Part shown: positions 42,469 through 52,150 of the stretch, piece by piece
How positions within the stretch are numbered: the stretch's first letter is position 1
Layout of the letters: each line of letters opens with the position of its first letter
Assembly (NCBI GenBank): GCA_963717125.1
Contig: CAVQVG010000020.1
Location: forward strand, 434,001-498,000
Direction: 5' to 3'
Length of the DNA stretch: 64,000 nucleotides
DNA from: RYN-230 sp963717125
GTDB lineage: Bacteria; Actinomycetota; Actinomycetes; Streptosporangiales; Streptosporangiaceae
Made by a program: the position numbers and the translations under genes
Notes under the pieces: model-generated
Databases searched by the model: none
Told to the model about the DNA's origin: nothing
Seen by the model: only the letters and a program-made list of their open reading frames with translations

Positions 42469-43080
42469 TTACCTCGGTTGGAGCCCGGTCAGCGTCATGT
42501 CCACGACGTCGCGCACGAAGCGGTCGTTCAGCGGCGCGTGGCCGTGCAGCAGCCGGTGATAAAGCGGGCCGTAGAGCAGGTCGAGGGCCACCTCGATCTT
42601 GGTGTCCGGCGGGATCTCGCCGCGGTCGATGGCCCGGTGGAAGATGGCCCGGGCCTGGTCCCGGCGCGGCTCGACCACCCGCTGCCGGTATTCGGCGGCG
42701 AACGCCGGGTCGGTCTGCGCCTCGGTGATCAGCGCGGCGATCACCCGCCCGTACGGCTTGCTGGTGGCCAGCCGGCTCCACGGCCGCAGCAGGGACAGCA
42801 GGTCGCCGCGCAGCGTGCCGGTGTCCCGCGGGGCCGGGCGGGCGGCGGCCCACTCGGTGAACAGCGCGTCCAGCGCCAGCGACTCCTTGGTCGGCCACCA
42901 GCGGTAGATGGTGGCCTTGCTGACCCCGGCCCGCTCGGCGACCGCGTCCATGCTGACCGCGGACAGGCCGCGCGCGAGCAGCAGCTCCGCGGCCGCGTCC
43001 AGGATGGCCTTGTGCGCCTTCTCGCTGCGCGGCCGGCCCCGCTGCCGGACGTCGCCGCTGGCGGGCTGGGTCGCGGTCAT
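42469..43080 (-). CDS. TetR-family transcriptional regulator
   Basis: 203 residues. N-terminal RGRPRSEKAHKAILDAAAEL and the helix-turn-helix VSMDAVAERAGVSKATIYRWWPTK are canonical (AcrR type). The C-terminal domain (TetR_C of the type with RDDLLSLL and LITEAQTDPAFAAEYR) matches regulators of efflux or detoxification. The next gene on the same strand is the membrane lipase-like gene, upstream of it by 47 bases; no target is obvious. Confidence 0.92.
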   Translation of the reverse strand: MTATQPASGDVRQRGRPRSEKAHKAILDAAAELLLARGLSAVSMDAVAERAGVSKATIYRWWPTKESLALDALFTEWAAARPAPRDTGTLRGDLLSLLRPWSRLATSKPYGRVIAALITEAQTDPAFAAEYRQRVVEPRRDQARAIFHRAIDRGEIPPDTKIEVALDLLYGPLYHRLLHGHAPLNDRFVRDVVDMTLTGLQPR

Positions 43081-43127
43081 CCCCCCATCCTTACACCGCG
43101 GCGATGCCGGCCTGGGCTACCGGGTCG

Positions 43128-45882
43128 TCACCGCCTGGCCGGGTGGCTGAGCCGGAACGACGTCACGCCCAGATGCAGGCCGAGCTGGGTGACGCGCGGG
43201 TCGGGCCAGAACCCGGAGTGATAGTGGATCGGCGGCGGGGTCGGGTCCACATCTGCGCTGAGGCTGACCGGGTCCCAGCACGGCTGGTCCACCCCCGCAT
43301 GGATCTGGGTCGGATCCGGCTCCCCCGGCTCCGGGTCGCTGAAGATCCAGGAGCCGATGTAGTCGGTCCGCCGGACCAGGTTCTTCCACCGCCGGACGGG
43401 CGGGCCGCCATCGGCGGTATCCAGCAGCCGGGCCAGCGTCCGGCGCGGCTCCAGGCCGAAGTAGGCCGGGAAGGCCCGGCCGTACAGCCGCCGCACCGGG
43501 CAGGCCAGAGTGAGCAGGGCGGTCTGCTGAAGGGTGTCCTCGGGTAGCTGCGCCACCACCGCGGGCGCGATGACTGAGCCCTGGCTGTACCCCGTGAGCA
43601 GCACCGGTCCAGGCGGCACCGACAGGTGCGGGGAGTCCGCGTAGCTGGCGTCGCGCAGGTGGGCCGCGATCTGCTGCCAGGCCGGGTCGGCCGGATCCTC
43701 GGGCACGGTCCCAGTCAGGATGCGGAGCCGGTCCACCAGTTCCGGCACGGCCCGCTCCGCGTAGCAGGGCGGGGCGAACGGATGCGTGGCCCGCGGCCAG
43801 AACGTGCCGACATCCCAGATCGCGCCGATCGTCTTGCGCCGGGCCGGGTCGCTGTAGTCGGCCCGCAGCAGAGCCACGAGCAGCCCGGCCAGGAACAGGC
43901 CGATCAGGCTCTCGGTCGCCGCGAACCCGTGTAGCTGCTGGTCGACGACGGCGTGGCCGGAGGTCACCGCCGCGTAGATCTCGGCCCACGCGGTCGCGGC
44001 GACCATGCCCAGCGCCGCCCACAGGGTCACCACGGCGGCCTGGTTGACGAGCAGGCCGGTGGCCCACGCCCGCGCGATCCGGGTCCGGGTGCCCTGGTAC
44101 CCCTCGGCGTCGGCGGTGCCGAAGTTGCTGCCGTAGAACCTGGCCACCAGGCTCCCGGCGGGCCGCGGCGCGGCGAACCCCGACGCCCGTTTCCGCCAGG
44201 TGTAGAAGACCCAAGCGGCCGCGACAAGCACGCCGGCCACCAGCCCGATCGGCGCGGCGCCGAACGCGTAGATCGGCCACGGGACCTGCAGCGCGTTCGC
44301 GGGCGGCGGCCGGAACGCGATCCCGCTGGGCACCGGGGTGCCCAGCACCCGGGTCGCGAACAGCGTGGCCAGTGCCCCGAACAGGCCGCCCAGCAGCACC
44401 GCGAGCAGCGCGAACAGGGCGGTCAGGTGGCCACCCGCGAACGGCTGGGTGGGCTCGTCCTGCGCCGGGGCGGACCGGGCCAGCTTCCACCCGACGAGCG
44501 CCAGCAGGGCCAGCAGCACGACTTGGCCGACCAGCAGGAACGCGCAGACGTTGGTGAAACCGGGCAGGGTGCGGTGGCTGATCCGGTCCTCCGCGGGCCA
44601 GCCGCCGGTGAAGAACGACCCGACGAACACGGCCGCCCCGCAGACCAGCATCAGGCGGCTCCACAGCGTGCCGCGGGTCGCCTCGCCGGGCGCCCCGCCC
44701 ACCCGGGCGGTCCGGTCGGCCAGGGTCACGTTGTGCCGGTCGGCCAGCGGCAGGCACAGGCTGACCGTGACCAGGGCCAGGACGAACGCCGACAGCACCA
44801 CCAGGGCCAGCCGGCCATCGCCCATGTGCGGGCCCGGTCGCGCCACGATCAGCGCGGTCAAGGCCAGCGCGCCGCCCAGGTGCAGGCCGCGCTGCCGCTG
44901 CACCAGCTCGCCGCCCTTCCAGAACCGGGTCTGGGTCAGCGGCCACTGCTGGTTGACGCTGGGCCGGGCCACGCTGGTCCGGGCCTCGTACCGATGCGCG
45001 GTCTTGACGCTGATCAGCCACATCAGCGCCAGCACCAGCGCGACCACGGCCAGCGCGAGCGCGACCCGGCCGCCGACCGGCCAGCGCGCGTACCAGGTCA
45101 GCCACGACGGCAGGTGCGCGTTCGGCGCCTGCAGCGCGGCGCTGCTGACCAGGATGGCCACGACCGCCGTGGTGAACTGCAGGGTGGCCGAGAACGCGAG
45201 GAGCCGGAGCAGCGCGGCCGCGACGGCGTGCCAGGTGTCCCGGCCCAGTAGCAGCGCCGGGGCGCGGCCGGCCGCCCGCTGCCGTCCGCCGCCACGTCAC
45301 CGTCCGCCGCCAGGTCCCCGTCCACCAGCGTCGTCTCGGCGGCCGCCTCGGCGGGCAGCGCCGGGACGGGCAGCGTCTCCGCGGGCAGGGCCGGCCCGGC
45401 CGTGCCACCCCAGGCTGTGCCGCGGCCGCCCGGGTAGCCGGGACCACGGCCCGCTGCCGTACCCGCATCAGCGGGTGCGTCCGCTGCGGCGGCAGCGCGA
45501 AGTGCGCGACGTTGTACAGCATGAACGGGGCGAACAGCAGCCAGCACGCGGAGGCCAGCGGCGCCTCGGTCAGCCCGCCCCACGAGTACGCCTCCAGCTT
45601 CCACGGCACCCCGGCCCCGCCGCGCCCGGCCGGCGTCCAGCGCCGGTAGAACATGGTGGTGGTGTCCCCGGCCACCTGGAGCGCGTCCGGATGCTCCAGC
45701 ATGACCGGGCCGGTGGACCCGGACACGCCGTGAACCCGCAGTTCGGTGAAGTCCGGCGCGTCAGGCGGGAGCATGCCGTCGGTCAGCGAGCCCCCGCCGG
45801 CCGCCCGCGCCGGGCTGGTCAGATCCTTCGGCGCGAAGCCCCACGCGCCGCCCAAACCGAAAACGACTCTGTCTCCGGGCAT
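43128..45882 (-). pseudogene. Integral-membrane lipase-like protein, two frameshifts
   Basis: From ATG 45882 the frame reads MPGDRVVFGLGGAWGFAPKD, then GMLPPDAPDFTELRVHGVSG and TTMFYRRWTP, the N-terminus of a large actinobacterial membrane protein. Around 45435 the conserved reading changes frame (an Ala/Glu-rich linker), and again near 45257, after which about 700 residues run to 43128 with several transmembrane helices and a C-terminal hydrolase domain carrying the nucleophile elbow LLTGYSQGSVIAP. With both shifts fixed the protein would be about 915 residues. It could be a decayed gene or contain base-calling errors; the lipase domain itself looks intact. Confidence 0.72.
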
Positions 45883-46028
45883 AACGCCCCCCAGGGCCGG
45901 CGATTCCAGTCAGGCCCTCATGGTTCCCCTGCCAACGGCATCCGTCAACGACGGGCATTCCGCACGAAATCCCAGCCGCTATTCCTAGACTCCCCGTCAT
46001 GGACATGCGGGCTCGCCTGGCTGACCGG

Positions 46029-46394
46029 CTAGGGTTGCCGGGCCTGGCCGCGCTGCCCGGCCAGCGCGGCCGCAACCCGCCCGATCAGCGGGTACGGGAC
46101 CGGCTGGCCGAACGGGAACTTCAGCGTGCCCCGGCCGGCCAGGTGGGGCGCGAGTTCCGCGGCCAGCGCCTGATCGGCCGTGGGCACCGGGTATACCGAC
46201 AGATGGTGCCGCCAGCCCGCGAAGTAGATCAGGTCCCGGCCGCCCAGCGTGAACGCCGCTATCTGGTAGCTGATCCGCTCCCCCGCGTCCGGCACAGCGG
46301 CCTGGATGGTCCGCCGCACCTCGCGCAGGATGTCCTGCACCTCGTCCGGGAACGACCCGATGTACTCGTCGAGCGTCGCGAACTCCGCCGCCAT
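46029..46394 (-). CDS. DUF1801 / YdhG-like protein
   Basis: 121 residues from ATG 46394, with GGGGGAG just upstream. Pattern ATLDEYIGSFPDEVQDILRE, AVPDAGERISYQIAAF and GTLKFPFGQPVPYPLIGRV matches the DUF1801 (YdhG, frataxin-like fold) family, small proteins of uncertain role suggested to handle iron. An open-ended longer frame to 46448 runs through a hairpin and is rejected. Confidence 0.85.
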   Translation of the reverse strand: MAAEFATLDEYIGSFPDEVQDILREVRRTIQAAVPDAGERISYQIAAFTLGGRDLIYFAGWRHHLSVYPVPTADQALAAELAPHLAGRGTLKFPFGQPVPYPLIGRVAAALAGQRGQARQP

Positions 46395-46410
46395 ATCGCT
46401 CCCCCCGTTG

Positions 46411-46450
46411 GGATGCCGCACCTCGCGGTGGATTGCGAGGTGCGGCATCC
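46411..46450 (-). terminator. Perfect 16-bp-arm hairpin after the secreted-protein gene
   Basis: Arms 46411-46426 and 46435-46450 (GGATGCCGCACCTCGC and its exact complement) enclose an 8-base loop. It lies 20 bases after the stop of the large secreted-protein gene and just before the ribosome-binding site of the DUF1801 gene, both on the minus strand. No T-run follows, as is common for high-GC actinobacterial terminators. It could also act as a leader structure for the downstream gene. Confidence 0.7.
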
Positions 46451-46470
46451 GTTATCTGGCGCAGGTTGTG

Positions 46471-48684
46471 TTATGGGGTGACGTAGTTGACCGATGTCCC
46501 CCAGTTGGCCATGCCGTCCCTGGTCCCGCCACAGGTACCGATGGCCGTGGGGCTGAACGCGGACCCGGTGCAGTTCGGGTACTGGATGTACTCGTTAGCG
46601 AAGTAGATGCGCCCGCCGGTGCCCGGCACGAACAGGCCCCAGCTGTAGTCGCCCCAGCGGGGGCGGGTCGGACCCGGGTAGCCCTGGTACTCGGTGAAGC
46701 CGTCCTGCGGGGACTTGCCCAGATTCGCGATGTTGATCGTGGACTTGAGCAGGCCGCCGGAGGTGCTGGTCAGCCTGCCGAAAGCGCTGCTCGGGTAGAA
46801 GCCGCCGTGGTCGGCGCCGGTCGGGCCGCCGTTGCCGTTCAGCGTGAAGTCCATGATCGCCTGGCCGCCGGGCGTGGGCGTCGCGGCGATGGACGGGAAC
46901 TCCAGGTCTTCGTGTTTCGCCGTGACGTACCCCTGGCTGGTCAGGGTGAACCTGCCCGTCTTGTCGAACGAGTGGGTGCCGACCACCCAGTACACCGCGC
47001 CCTGGTGGATCTCCGCGTTCGCCCCGCTGTATGTCTGCGCCATCTGGGTGGCGGTGCCTCCCCACATCTGGCCCTGCGCCTGCGAGATCTGGGTCATGAA
47101 GTCGCCGTTGGCGTTGATCCCGCCCTCCGGGCAAGGGCCCGTCGTGCCGGGCAAGACGCTGCAGTCATCGCCCAGCGGTATCGGGCCGGTCTTCTGCGCA
47201 CCGAGCGAGGCCTGGAAACCGTTCACTGTCAGTTCGGGATCGTAGTAGCGATCCACGCCGGAGAAGAGCTGGCCGGTGAACCGGATGCCCGTGCTACAGC
47301 TGGCGCAGCCATTGCTGTTCAGAGCGGACAGCCCGGTCCAGGCCCACGCCGCGATCCGGTTGTCACCGGAAGTCGGCGAAACCGCCGCGAACCCGTAGAA
47401 GTCCAGCGAGCCCAGCATGAACCCACTGCCGCCGTGGGCGTTGTCGAACTGACCCGCCACCGGCTGCGCCGGGATGACCGCCACCCAGCATGTGATGCCG
47501 CCCTCGTGCAGCACCTTGTCGCGGGCGCAGGTCCCGTCCGGGGTGCGGATCAGACCCATGTTCTCCCTCGCCACCGTGACCGAGGGGTTCGGATTCCCGT
47601 TCTTCAGCTTGACCGGCAGGCCGCGCTCCAGCGCGTTCTTGCTGAACGCGAACTCCTGCGCCCCATTGAAGAAACCGCCGCCGAAGCCGGGCAACGACGA
47701 CGGGAGAAGCGGGAATTCGTCATAGAACATCAGGAACGCGTCCCGGGTCACGGAGATCTTCGCGAAGTCATTGAGCAGGGACGGGTAGCCCGGCTCGGCC
47801 GGGTTGTAGTCGGCGCTAGAGAAGTACACGTGGTAGGGGCCGAACGGGCTGGAGCCGTCGGTGACCGCGATGCCCTCGTAGCAGCTGTTGGCCACGCCCG
47901 CGAAGCAGCCGGTGAAAGTGCCGCCCTTGGACTCCGGGCTGGCCGAGACGATCTCGGTGAAGAACCAGTGCCCGCCGTTGGAGGAGTCATACAGGCAGGA
48001 GGGATCCCCGCCGCTGCTCCAGTCCTTCTTCGTGAGTCCCATGATCGTGTCGAGCGAGATCGGCGCGGATTGGCGCTTCAAGGCGGTGTTGAAGACCAGG
48101 ATCTCGCCGAGGTTGTTGGTCTCGACCACTGACCCGTTGCCAGCGCACAGGCCTTGGTCCGGGGGCTCAACGTCCTTAAAGGTGTTGGTGGTGTGCGTGG
48201 CGCTGTCGACCGCGTTCAGGCCCTTCACGGCGGTGGCGCCACCCGCCGAGGCGCTGATGTTGTCACAGCCCGGCCGCAGGGGCACGCAGCTGACCGACGG
48301 GAGCGGGTTAGAGGGGCTGTTGGCGTCGAGCTGGCGCCGCTGCGCCGCGGAAATATGGAGCTGCCGGAGATCCGGCGGCGGCATCGCGCGCGCGGTGTCG
48401 AGTTTCCCGGCTTGCCGAGGGGTGCCCACCTGGTGGCCCGACGCGGCCGCCGCGGTAGACGGTGTGTTGACAGGGCCGCTCAGCAGGGAGCAGTTGCTGG
48501 CGCAGCCAGTGGCGGCCGGGCCGGCGAAGGTCGGCTTGAATGACCCCAGGCTTGCTGAGGTAACAGCGCCCCCGGAGCTCCCGTGCGGAGCCGCCGCCGC
48601 CGGCCCCCCGCTGGCGACCAGGAGCATCGCCGGAAGGGATAGCAGCGACAGCAGCACCGCGATCTTGTAGCGCATGGCTTTCAT
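46471..48684 (-). CDS. Large secreted protein of unknown function
   Basis: 737 residues from ATG 48684 (MKAMRYKIAVLLSLLSLP), with GGAAGGA eight bases upstream. A signal peptide ends near GGPAAAAP; a low-complexity Ala/Ser/Pro region (about 30-125) precedes a large domain with repeated Gly/Asn/Trp-rich beta segments, e.g. EPPDQGLCAGNGSVVETNN, DPSCLYDSSNGGHWFFTE and GGIRFTGQLF-type strands, plus paired cysteines. The regular repetition suggests a secreted beta-propeller. No catalytic motif was seen. A hairpin terminator follows the gene. Confidence 0.72.
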   Translation of the reverse strand: MKAMRYKIAVLLSLLSLPAMLLVASGGPAAAAPHGSSGGAVTSASLGSFKPTFAGPAATGCASNCSLLSGPVNTPSTAAAASGHQVGTPRQAGKLDTARAMPPPDLRQLHISAAQRRQLDANSPSNPLPSVSCVPLRPGCDNISASAGGATAVKGLNAVDSATHTTNTFKDVEPPDQGLCAGNGSVVETNNLGEILVFNTALKRQSAPISLDTIMGLTKKDWSSGGDPSCLYDSSNGGHWFFTEIVSASPESKGGTFTGCFAGVANSCYEGIAVTDGSSPFGPYHVYFSSADYNPAEPGYPSLLNDFAKISVTRDAFLMFYDEFPLLPSSLPGFGGGFFNGAQEFAFSKNALERGLPVKLKNGNPNPSVTVARENMGLIRTPDGTCARDKVLHEGGITCWVAVIPAQPVAGQFDNAHGGSGFMLGSLDFYGFAAVSPTSGDNRIAAWAWTGLSALNSNGCASCSTGIRFTGQLFSGVDRYYDPELTVNGFQASLGAQKTGPIPLGDDCSVLPGTTGPCPEGGINANGDFMTQISQAQGQMWGGTATQMAQTYSGANAEIHQGAVYWVVGTHSFDKTGRFTLTSQGYVTAKHEDLEFPSIAATPTPGGQAIMDFTLNGNGGPTGADHGGFYPSSAFGRLTSTSGGLLKSTINIANLGKSPQDGFTEYQGYPGPTRPRWGDYSWGLFVPGTGGRIYFANEYIQYPNCTGSAFSPTAIGTCGGTRDGMANWGTSVNYVTP

Positions 48685-48792
48685 ACGTGTTTTCCTTCCC
48701 AACCCGCCGGAACTACGGCCGGGCAGGGTGCCCGGCTCCGGATGTGGGGCCGGGCAGCTCACTCGTTGCAGTGGATCAGCGGGCGGGACGGG

Positions 48793-49209
48793 TCAGGGCG
48801 CCAGGCCGCCGTAGCTGAAGGTGCCCCCGCTGGGCAGCGTGGTGCGGATGCCCTGGAGGATCACCTCAACGCCCTGAACATCCCCCTTGCTGAACACTCC
48901 CATCGAGTAGCCACCCAGCGGCAACCCCGTAGGTCGGCCCTACGCAGGCTGCGTTACAGGTGAGGCCGCCGCTACGGGCGGCACTGGAAGTGACCAGGAT
49001 CACCGGCCCTGAGGGGCCAGCGGCACCGTAGCTGATATCGGCTGGGCTCGGGTAATTGCGCGGGGCCGCTAAGCGAGAACAACGGGTACCCGATACCCCT
49101 TGGCGGTGACCGCGGTCACTGTTACGAAGCGAGGACCGGCAGAAGAATTGTCAACATCGACCTCCCCTAGAACGACATTGTTCCCACGGAACCCAAGAGT
49201 CACCGACAT
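48793..49209 (-). pseudogene. Possible decayed coding region (several frames)
   Basis: Within this gene-poor stretch three short frames on the minus strand look coding and follow one another. From ATG 49209 comes MSVTLGFRGNNVVLGEVDVD up to VPVVLA and stop. An overlapping frame then reads ISYGAAGPSGPVILVTSSAA, LTCNAACVGPTYGVAAG. The last, shifted by one base (ATG 48903), reads MGVFSKGDVQGVEVILQGIR up to SYGGLAP and a stop at 48793. Together they resemble a small secreted Gly/Ser-rich protein broken by two shifts. No family was recognised and the reading is tentative. The remaining bases (48685-48792 and 49210-49341) show nothing else. Confidence 0.35.
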
Positions 49210-49341
49210 CCTCAGCCGACAGTAATCCTGTTACGAGATCGGCACAATGGTCACTGCCTTCTCTCGGGGTGCAAAGCGGACTTGCAGGTGCGAATTGGCG
49301 CGACACGGGAGCGAAGTGGCGCAGCGCTGGAGCGGAATCGG

Positions 49342-49521
49342 TCAGCCCGGCGCCTCGTCGCGGCGCAGGCCCTGCTCCGCGTACCCGGCCAGCAGGTCGC
49401 TGACCGACAGGCCACGCCGCTCGGCCTCGGCCGCCAGCCGCTCCGCCAGCCCCACCGGCAGCATCACGGTGCGCCGCACGCAGTCGTCGTTCTCCCACGC
49501 CTCGCCCGGGGTCTCAGTCAC
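49342..49521 (-). CDS. Ribbon-helix-helix-like small protein
   Basis: 59 residues from GTG 49521, with GGAGGG about ten bases upstream. RRTVMLPVGLAERLAAEAER followed by RGLSVSDLLAGYAEQGL is the short beta strand plus two helices of RHH/Arc-type DNA-binding or antitoxin proteins. No toxin partner is seen. Its start is two bases after the stop of the flavin monooxygenase gene on the same strand, so it is probably co-transcribed with it. Confidence 0.65.
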   Translation of the reverse strand: MTETPGEAWENDDCVRRTVMLPVGLAERLAAEAERRGLSVSDLLAGYAEQGLRRDEAPG

Positions 49522-49523
49522 GC

Positions 49524-50796
49524 TCAGACACGCTCCCTCCGTTCCGGCGCCACCTGCGCGGGCTCGCTCAGCGGAACGTAGCGGCGCAGGACGCGGTCGC
49601 TGAGCAGGCCGAGGCAGCTCAGGTTGGGGAAACCCGGCCCCTGGGCCAGCCCGGCCAGCACCGGCAGGTGCAGCGGCGGGTCCAGCCCGGCCACGGACAG
49701 GTCTACGTCGATCCGCCGGTCCAGCTCGTCGCCGGCCAGCGCGGCGGCCAGCCGGGCCCGGGCCTGCGCGCCGAGCAGCCGCTCGAACCACCGGGCCTGG
49801 AAGCCGATGGCCACGACGACCAGGTCGTAGGCGACCCGCTCGCGCTCCGGGCCGTACTCGATGGTGACGACCACCTGCCGGTCCCCCGCGTCGATATGCA
49901 CCGCGCGCCCGGCCAGCGTGCGGAACCCGGGCGCGGCGTTCAGTGTCGCCTCGGCCTGCTGGGAGAAGACGCCCCGGTCGGTGCGTTCCAGGAACTCCCG
50001 GCGGTGCGCCTCGGCCAGCCGCGGCCATTCGCCGGGATCGGAGTAGAGCCGGTTCTCCTCGTAGCTCTCGCCCCGCGAGTACAGCACCCCGCGGCTGGTC
50101 AGCACGTCCACGGTGGACCGTTTGTGCGCCGTCTTGAGCAGGGTGATGACGATCGAGGCGGCGGTCTCGCCACCGCCGATCACGCACACGCTCTGCGCCA
50201 GCTCCGGGCTGGCCGCCCGCGGCCTGAGCCAGAAGCTGCGCCCGTCCAGCACCCGCGGGTGCCGCTCCGGCTGGCCGGGCACGGTGACCGGCGGTCCCGC
50301 GCCGGTGAACACCACGCCGTCCGCGTCCAGCGGCTCGCCCGGCCGCAGCGCCAGCCGCCACCGCGGCCCGTCGGCTTCGAGGCCGACCACCTCGGCCGGG
50401 ACGATCTCGGCGCCGGCCCGGTCGGCCACCTCGCGCAGGTAGCGGCTCCACCGCCGGTGCGTCGGCCGCAGCCGGCCCCGATCGACCCAGTCGGCGTAGC
50501 CGCCGTGCCGGACGAGGTGCTGCGCCCAGCTGTAGTCGGCCATCGCCGCGGTGACCGCGGCCGACGCGGCCCCCCAGCTGGCCTGCGTAGGGGAAGCCGA
50601 CGTCCTTCTCCGCGGCCGTGCCCAGCGGCAGCAGCCCGCTGGTGTACCCCTGCCGCCCGGTCCAGTTCCCGGCGACCGGGCCCCGGTCCACCAGTACGAC
50701 CCGCGGCGCGTCCAGGCCGGCCGCCGCGAGGGCCCGCGCCTTGGCGGCGATCGCGATCCCTTTCGGCCCCGCGCCCACCACGGCCAATGTTGGCAT
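49524..50796 (-). CDS. FAD/NAD(P)-dependent N-hydroxylase-like monooxygenase (1-base shift)
   Basis: About 423 residues if one base is removed from the run of six C at 50570-50575. The N-terminal part MPTLAVVGAGPKGIAIAAKA (FAD site) to GFPYAGQLG is in one frame; the rest, from MADYSWAQHLVRHGGYADWV with the NADPH motif VCVIGGGETAASIV and VVVAIGFQARWFE, is in another. VLYSRGESYEENRLYSDPGEW is typical of the lysine/ornithine N-monooxygenase (PvdA/SidA/MbtG-like) group. As sequenced the two halves are separate frames. Divergent from the coiled-coil gene at 50858 (61-base promoter region). Confidence 0.78.
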
Positions 50797-50857
50797 GATC
50801 GCGAGGATAACCCGGCGGCCAGCCTTGCACGCCGGCCGATCAGGGCACGATGGCAGC

Positions 50858-51769
50858 ATGACCGATGCCGACCTGGTCGCCGACGCGGCGGCGGAACTCT
50901 ACGGCGGTGACCCGGCCGCCTTCACCGAGCGGCGCGGGGCGCTGGCCGCCCAGGCCCGCGCGGCTGGCCAGGCCGCGGCGGCCAAGCAGATCACCGCGCT
51001 GCGCAAGCCGACCTACTCGGCCTGGCTGGTCAACCAGCTGGTCCGGGCCGACCCCGAGGTGGCGTCCCGGCTCGGCGAGCTGGGCCAGGAGCTGCGGTCC
51101 GCCGGGGCGGCCCTGGACGGGACGCGGATCCGCGAGCTGTCCCAGCAGCGCCGCCGGCTGGTCAACGACCTGGTCCGGCAGGCGCTTCAGCTACCCGGCG
51201 CGGGCCCGCCGTCAGCCGCGGTGCGCGAGGACCTGACCGCGACGTTCGGCGCCGCGCTGGCCGACCCGCAGGTCACCGGCCAGCTCGCCGCCGGCACGCT
51301 GGTCCGCGCGGTGCACCGGGCCGACTTCACCCCGGCCGGTTCCGGGCTGACCCTGGTCCCCCCACTGCCCGCCGGCCCTCCGGCCCGATCCGGCGGCCGA
51401 ACGCCCGCTGCCCCGACTCGGGGCGCCCGGCCGCGGGGCCGCGGGAACGGTCAAGCCGCTGCTGACGCAGCGGCGACCACCCGGGACCGGCAGCGGCAGC
51501 AGGCCGAACGGGACCGGCAGCGCGCTGCCGCGGCCGCCGAGCGCGAGCGGCAGCGCGCCCTCGCGGAGGCCGAGCAGGCCGCGGCCGAGGCCACCCAGGC
51601 GGCCGCGGCCGCCGACGCCGCCGAGCGGGACCAGCGCGCCGTGGTCCGCCACCTCGAAGATCAGCTGGCCGAGGCCCGGCAGCAGCTCACCGACGCCCGG
51701 CGCCGGGCCCGCGAGGCCGCCGACGCCGAGCGGGCGGCCCGCCGGGCGCTCGGCCGCCTGCGCGGCTGA
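50858..51769 (+). CDS. Conserved coiled-coil hypothetical protein
   Basis: 303 residues from ATG 50858. A conserved N-terminal helical domain (about 1-155: LVADAAAELYGGDPAAFTER, QITALRKPTYSAWLVNQL and VRAVHRADFTPAGSG) is followed by a Pro/Arg linker and a long Ala/Arg/Gln/Glu coiled coil (about 205-300). This arrangement is widespread in actinobacteria; its function is not known. No catalytic motif and no membrane segment. A degenerate tandem repeat directly follows the stop. Confidence 0.75.
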   Translation: MTDADLVADAAAELYGGDPAAFTERRGALAAQARAAGQAAAAKQITALRKPTYSAWLVNQLVRADPEVASRLGELGQELRSAGAALDGTRIRELSQQRRRLVNDLVRQALQLPGAGPPSAAVREDLTATFGAALADPQVTGQLAAGTLVRAVHRADFTPAGSGLTLVPPLPAGPPARSGGRTPAAPTRGARPRGRGNGQAAADAAATTRDRQRQQAERDRQRAAAAAERERQRALAEAEQAAAEATQAAAAADAAERDQRAVVRHLEDQLAEARQQLTDARRRAREAADAERAARRALGRLRG

Positions 51770-51842
51770 ACTGGGCGGCCGGGCTGGGCGGCCGGGCTGA
51801 GCGGCTGAACTGGGCGGCTGAGCTGGGCGGCTGGGCGGGCCG
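51770..51842. repeat. Degenerate GC-rich tandem repeat (CTGGGCGGC units)
   Basis: About five units of 13-15 bases based on CTGGGCGGCCGG or CTGGGCGGCTGAG lie between two convergent gene ends (51769 and 51844). A similar GC-rich, self-similar stretch (CCGCCCAGCCCGG-like) lies after the transposase gene near 18000-18070. It may act as an intergenic terminator-like spacer. Confidence 0.55.
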
Positions 51843-51843
51843 C

Positions 51844-52071
51844 TCAGGCCGGGTGAATGTACCGGTGGTCGTACTTACGCCAGTCCGTCTGGCCGTCCGG
51901 CCAGCGGACGTGCAGGTACCACTGGCCGCGGGCGCCCAGCCAGCCCAGCACCTGGCAGGTGCGCCAGATCCCGTCGCTGTAGAGCGCGTGCGCCCGGGGC
52001 CGCCGCACCGGGTGCGACCAGCCACGCGGATCACCCGTGACGGGCAGCAGCGGCACCGGCTTCGCGGCCAT
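51844..52071 (-). CDS. Small conserved actinobacterial protein
   Basis: 75 residues from ATG 52071. Trp/Tyr/Arg-rich: HALYSDGIWRTCQVLGWLGA, then QWYLHVRWPDGQTDWRKYDH and RYIHPA. The pattern WPDG-x-x-DW-x-x-YDxRYIHP recurs in short streptomycete proteins and suggests a small beta barrel (Tudor/SH3-like). No known function. ATG 52071; convergent with the coiled-coil gene. Confidence 0.6.
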   Translation of the reverse strand: MAAKPVPLLPVTGDPRGWSHPVRRPRAHALYSDGIWRTCQVLGWLGARGQWYLHVRWPDGQTDWRKYDHRYIHPA

Positions 52072-52150
52072 CCCAGCAGTATTGCGAACGTATTTTCGAG
52101 TTATCGCACTGGGACGGAGCGCAGCCGGGCGGCGGTTTCCGGCACTGGCG

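Noticed and set aside
43117..45882. Single 921-residue frame on the minus strand
   Set aside because: Only its first 140 or so codons match the membrane protein; the rest is out of frame with the lipase-like domain at 43128-45161.
46395..46448. Upstream extension of the DUF1801 protein to ATG 46448
   Set aside because: The extension is encoded by the perfect hairpin; the ATG at 46394 has its own ribosome-binding site.
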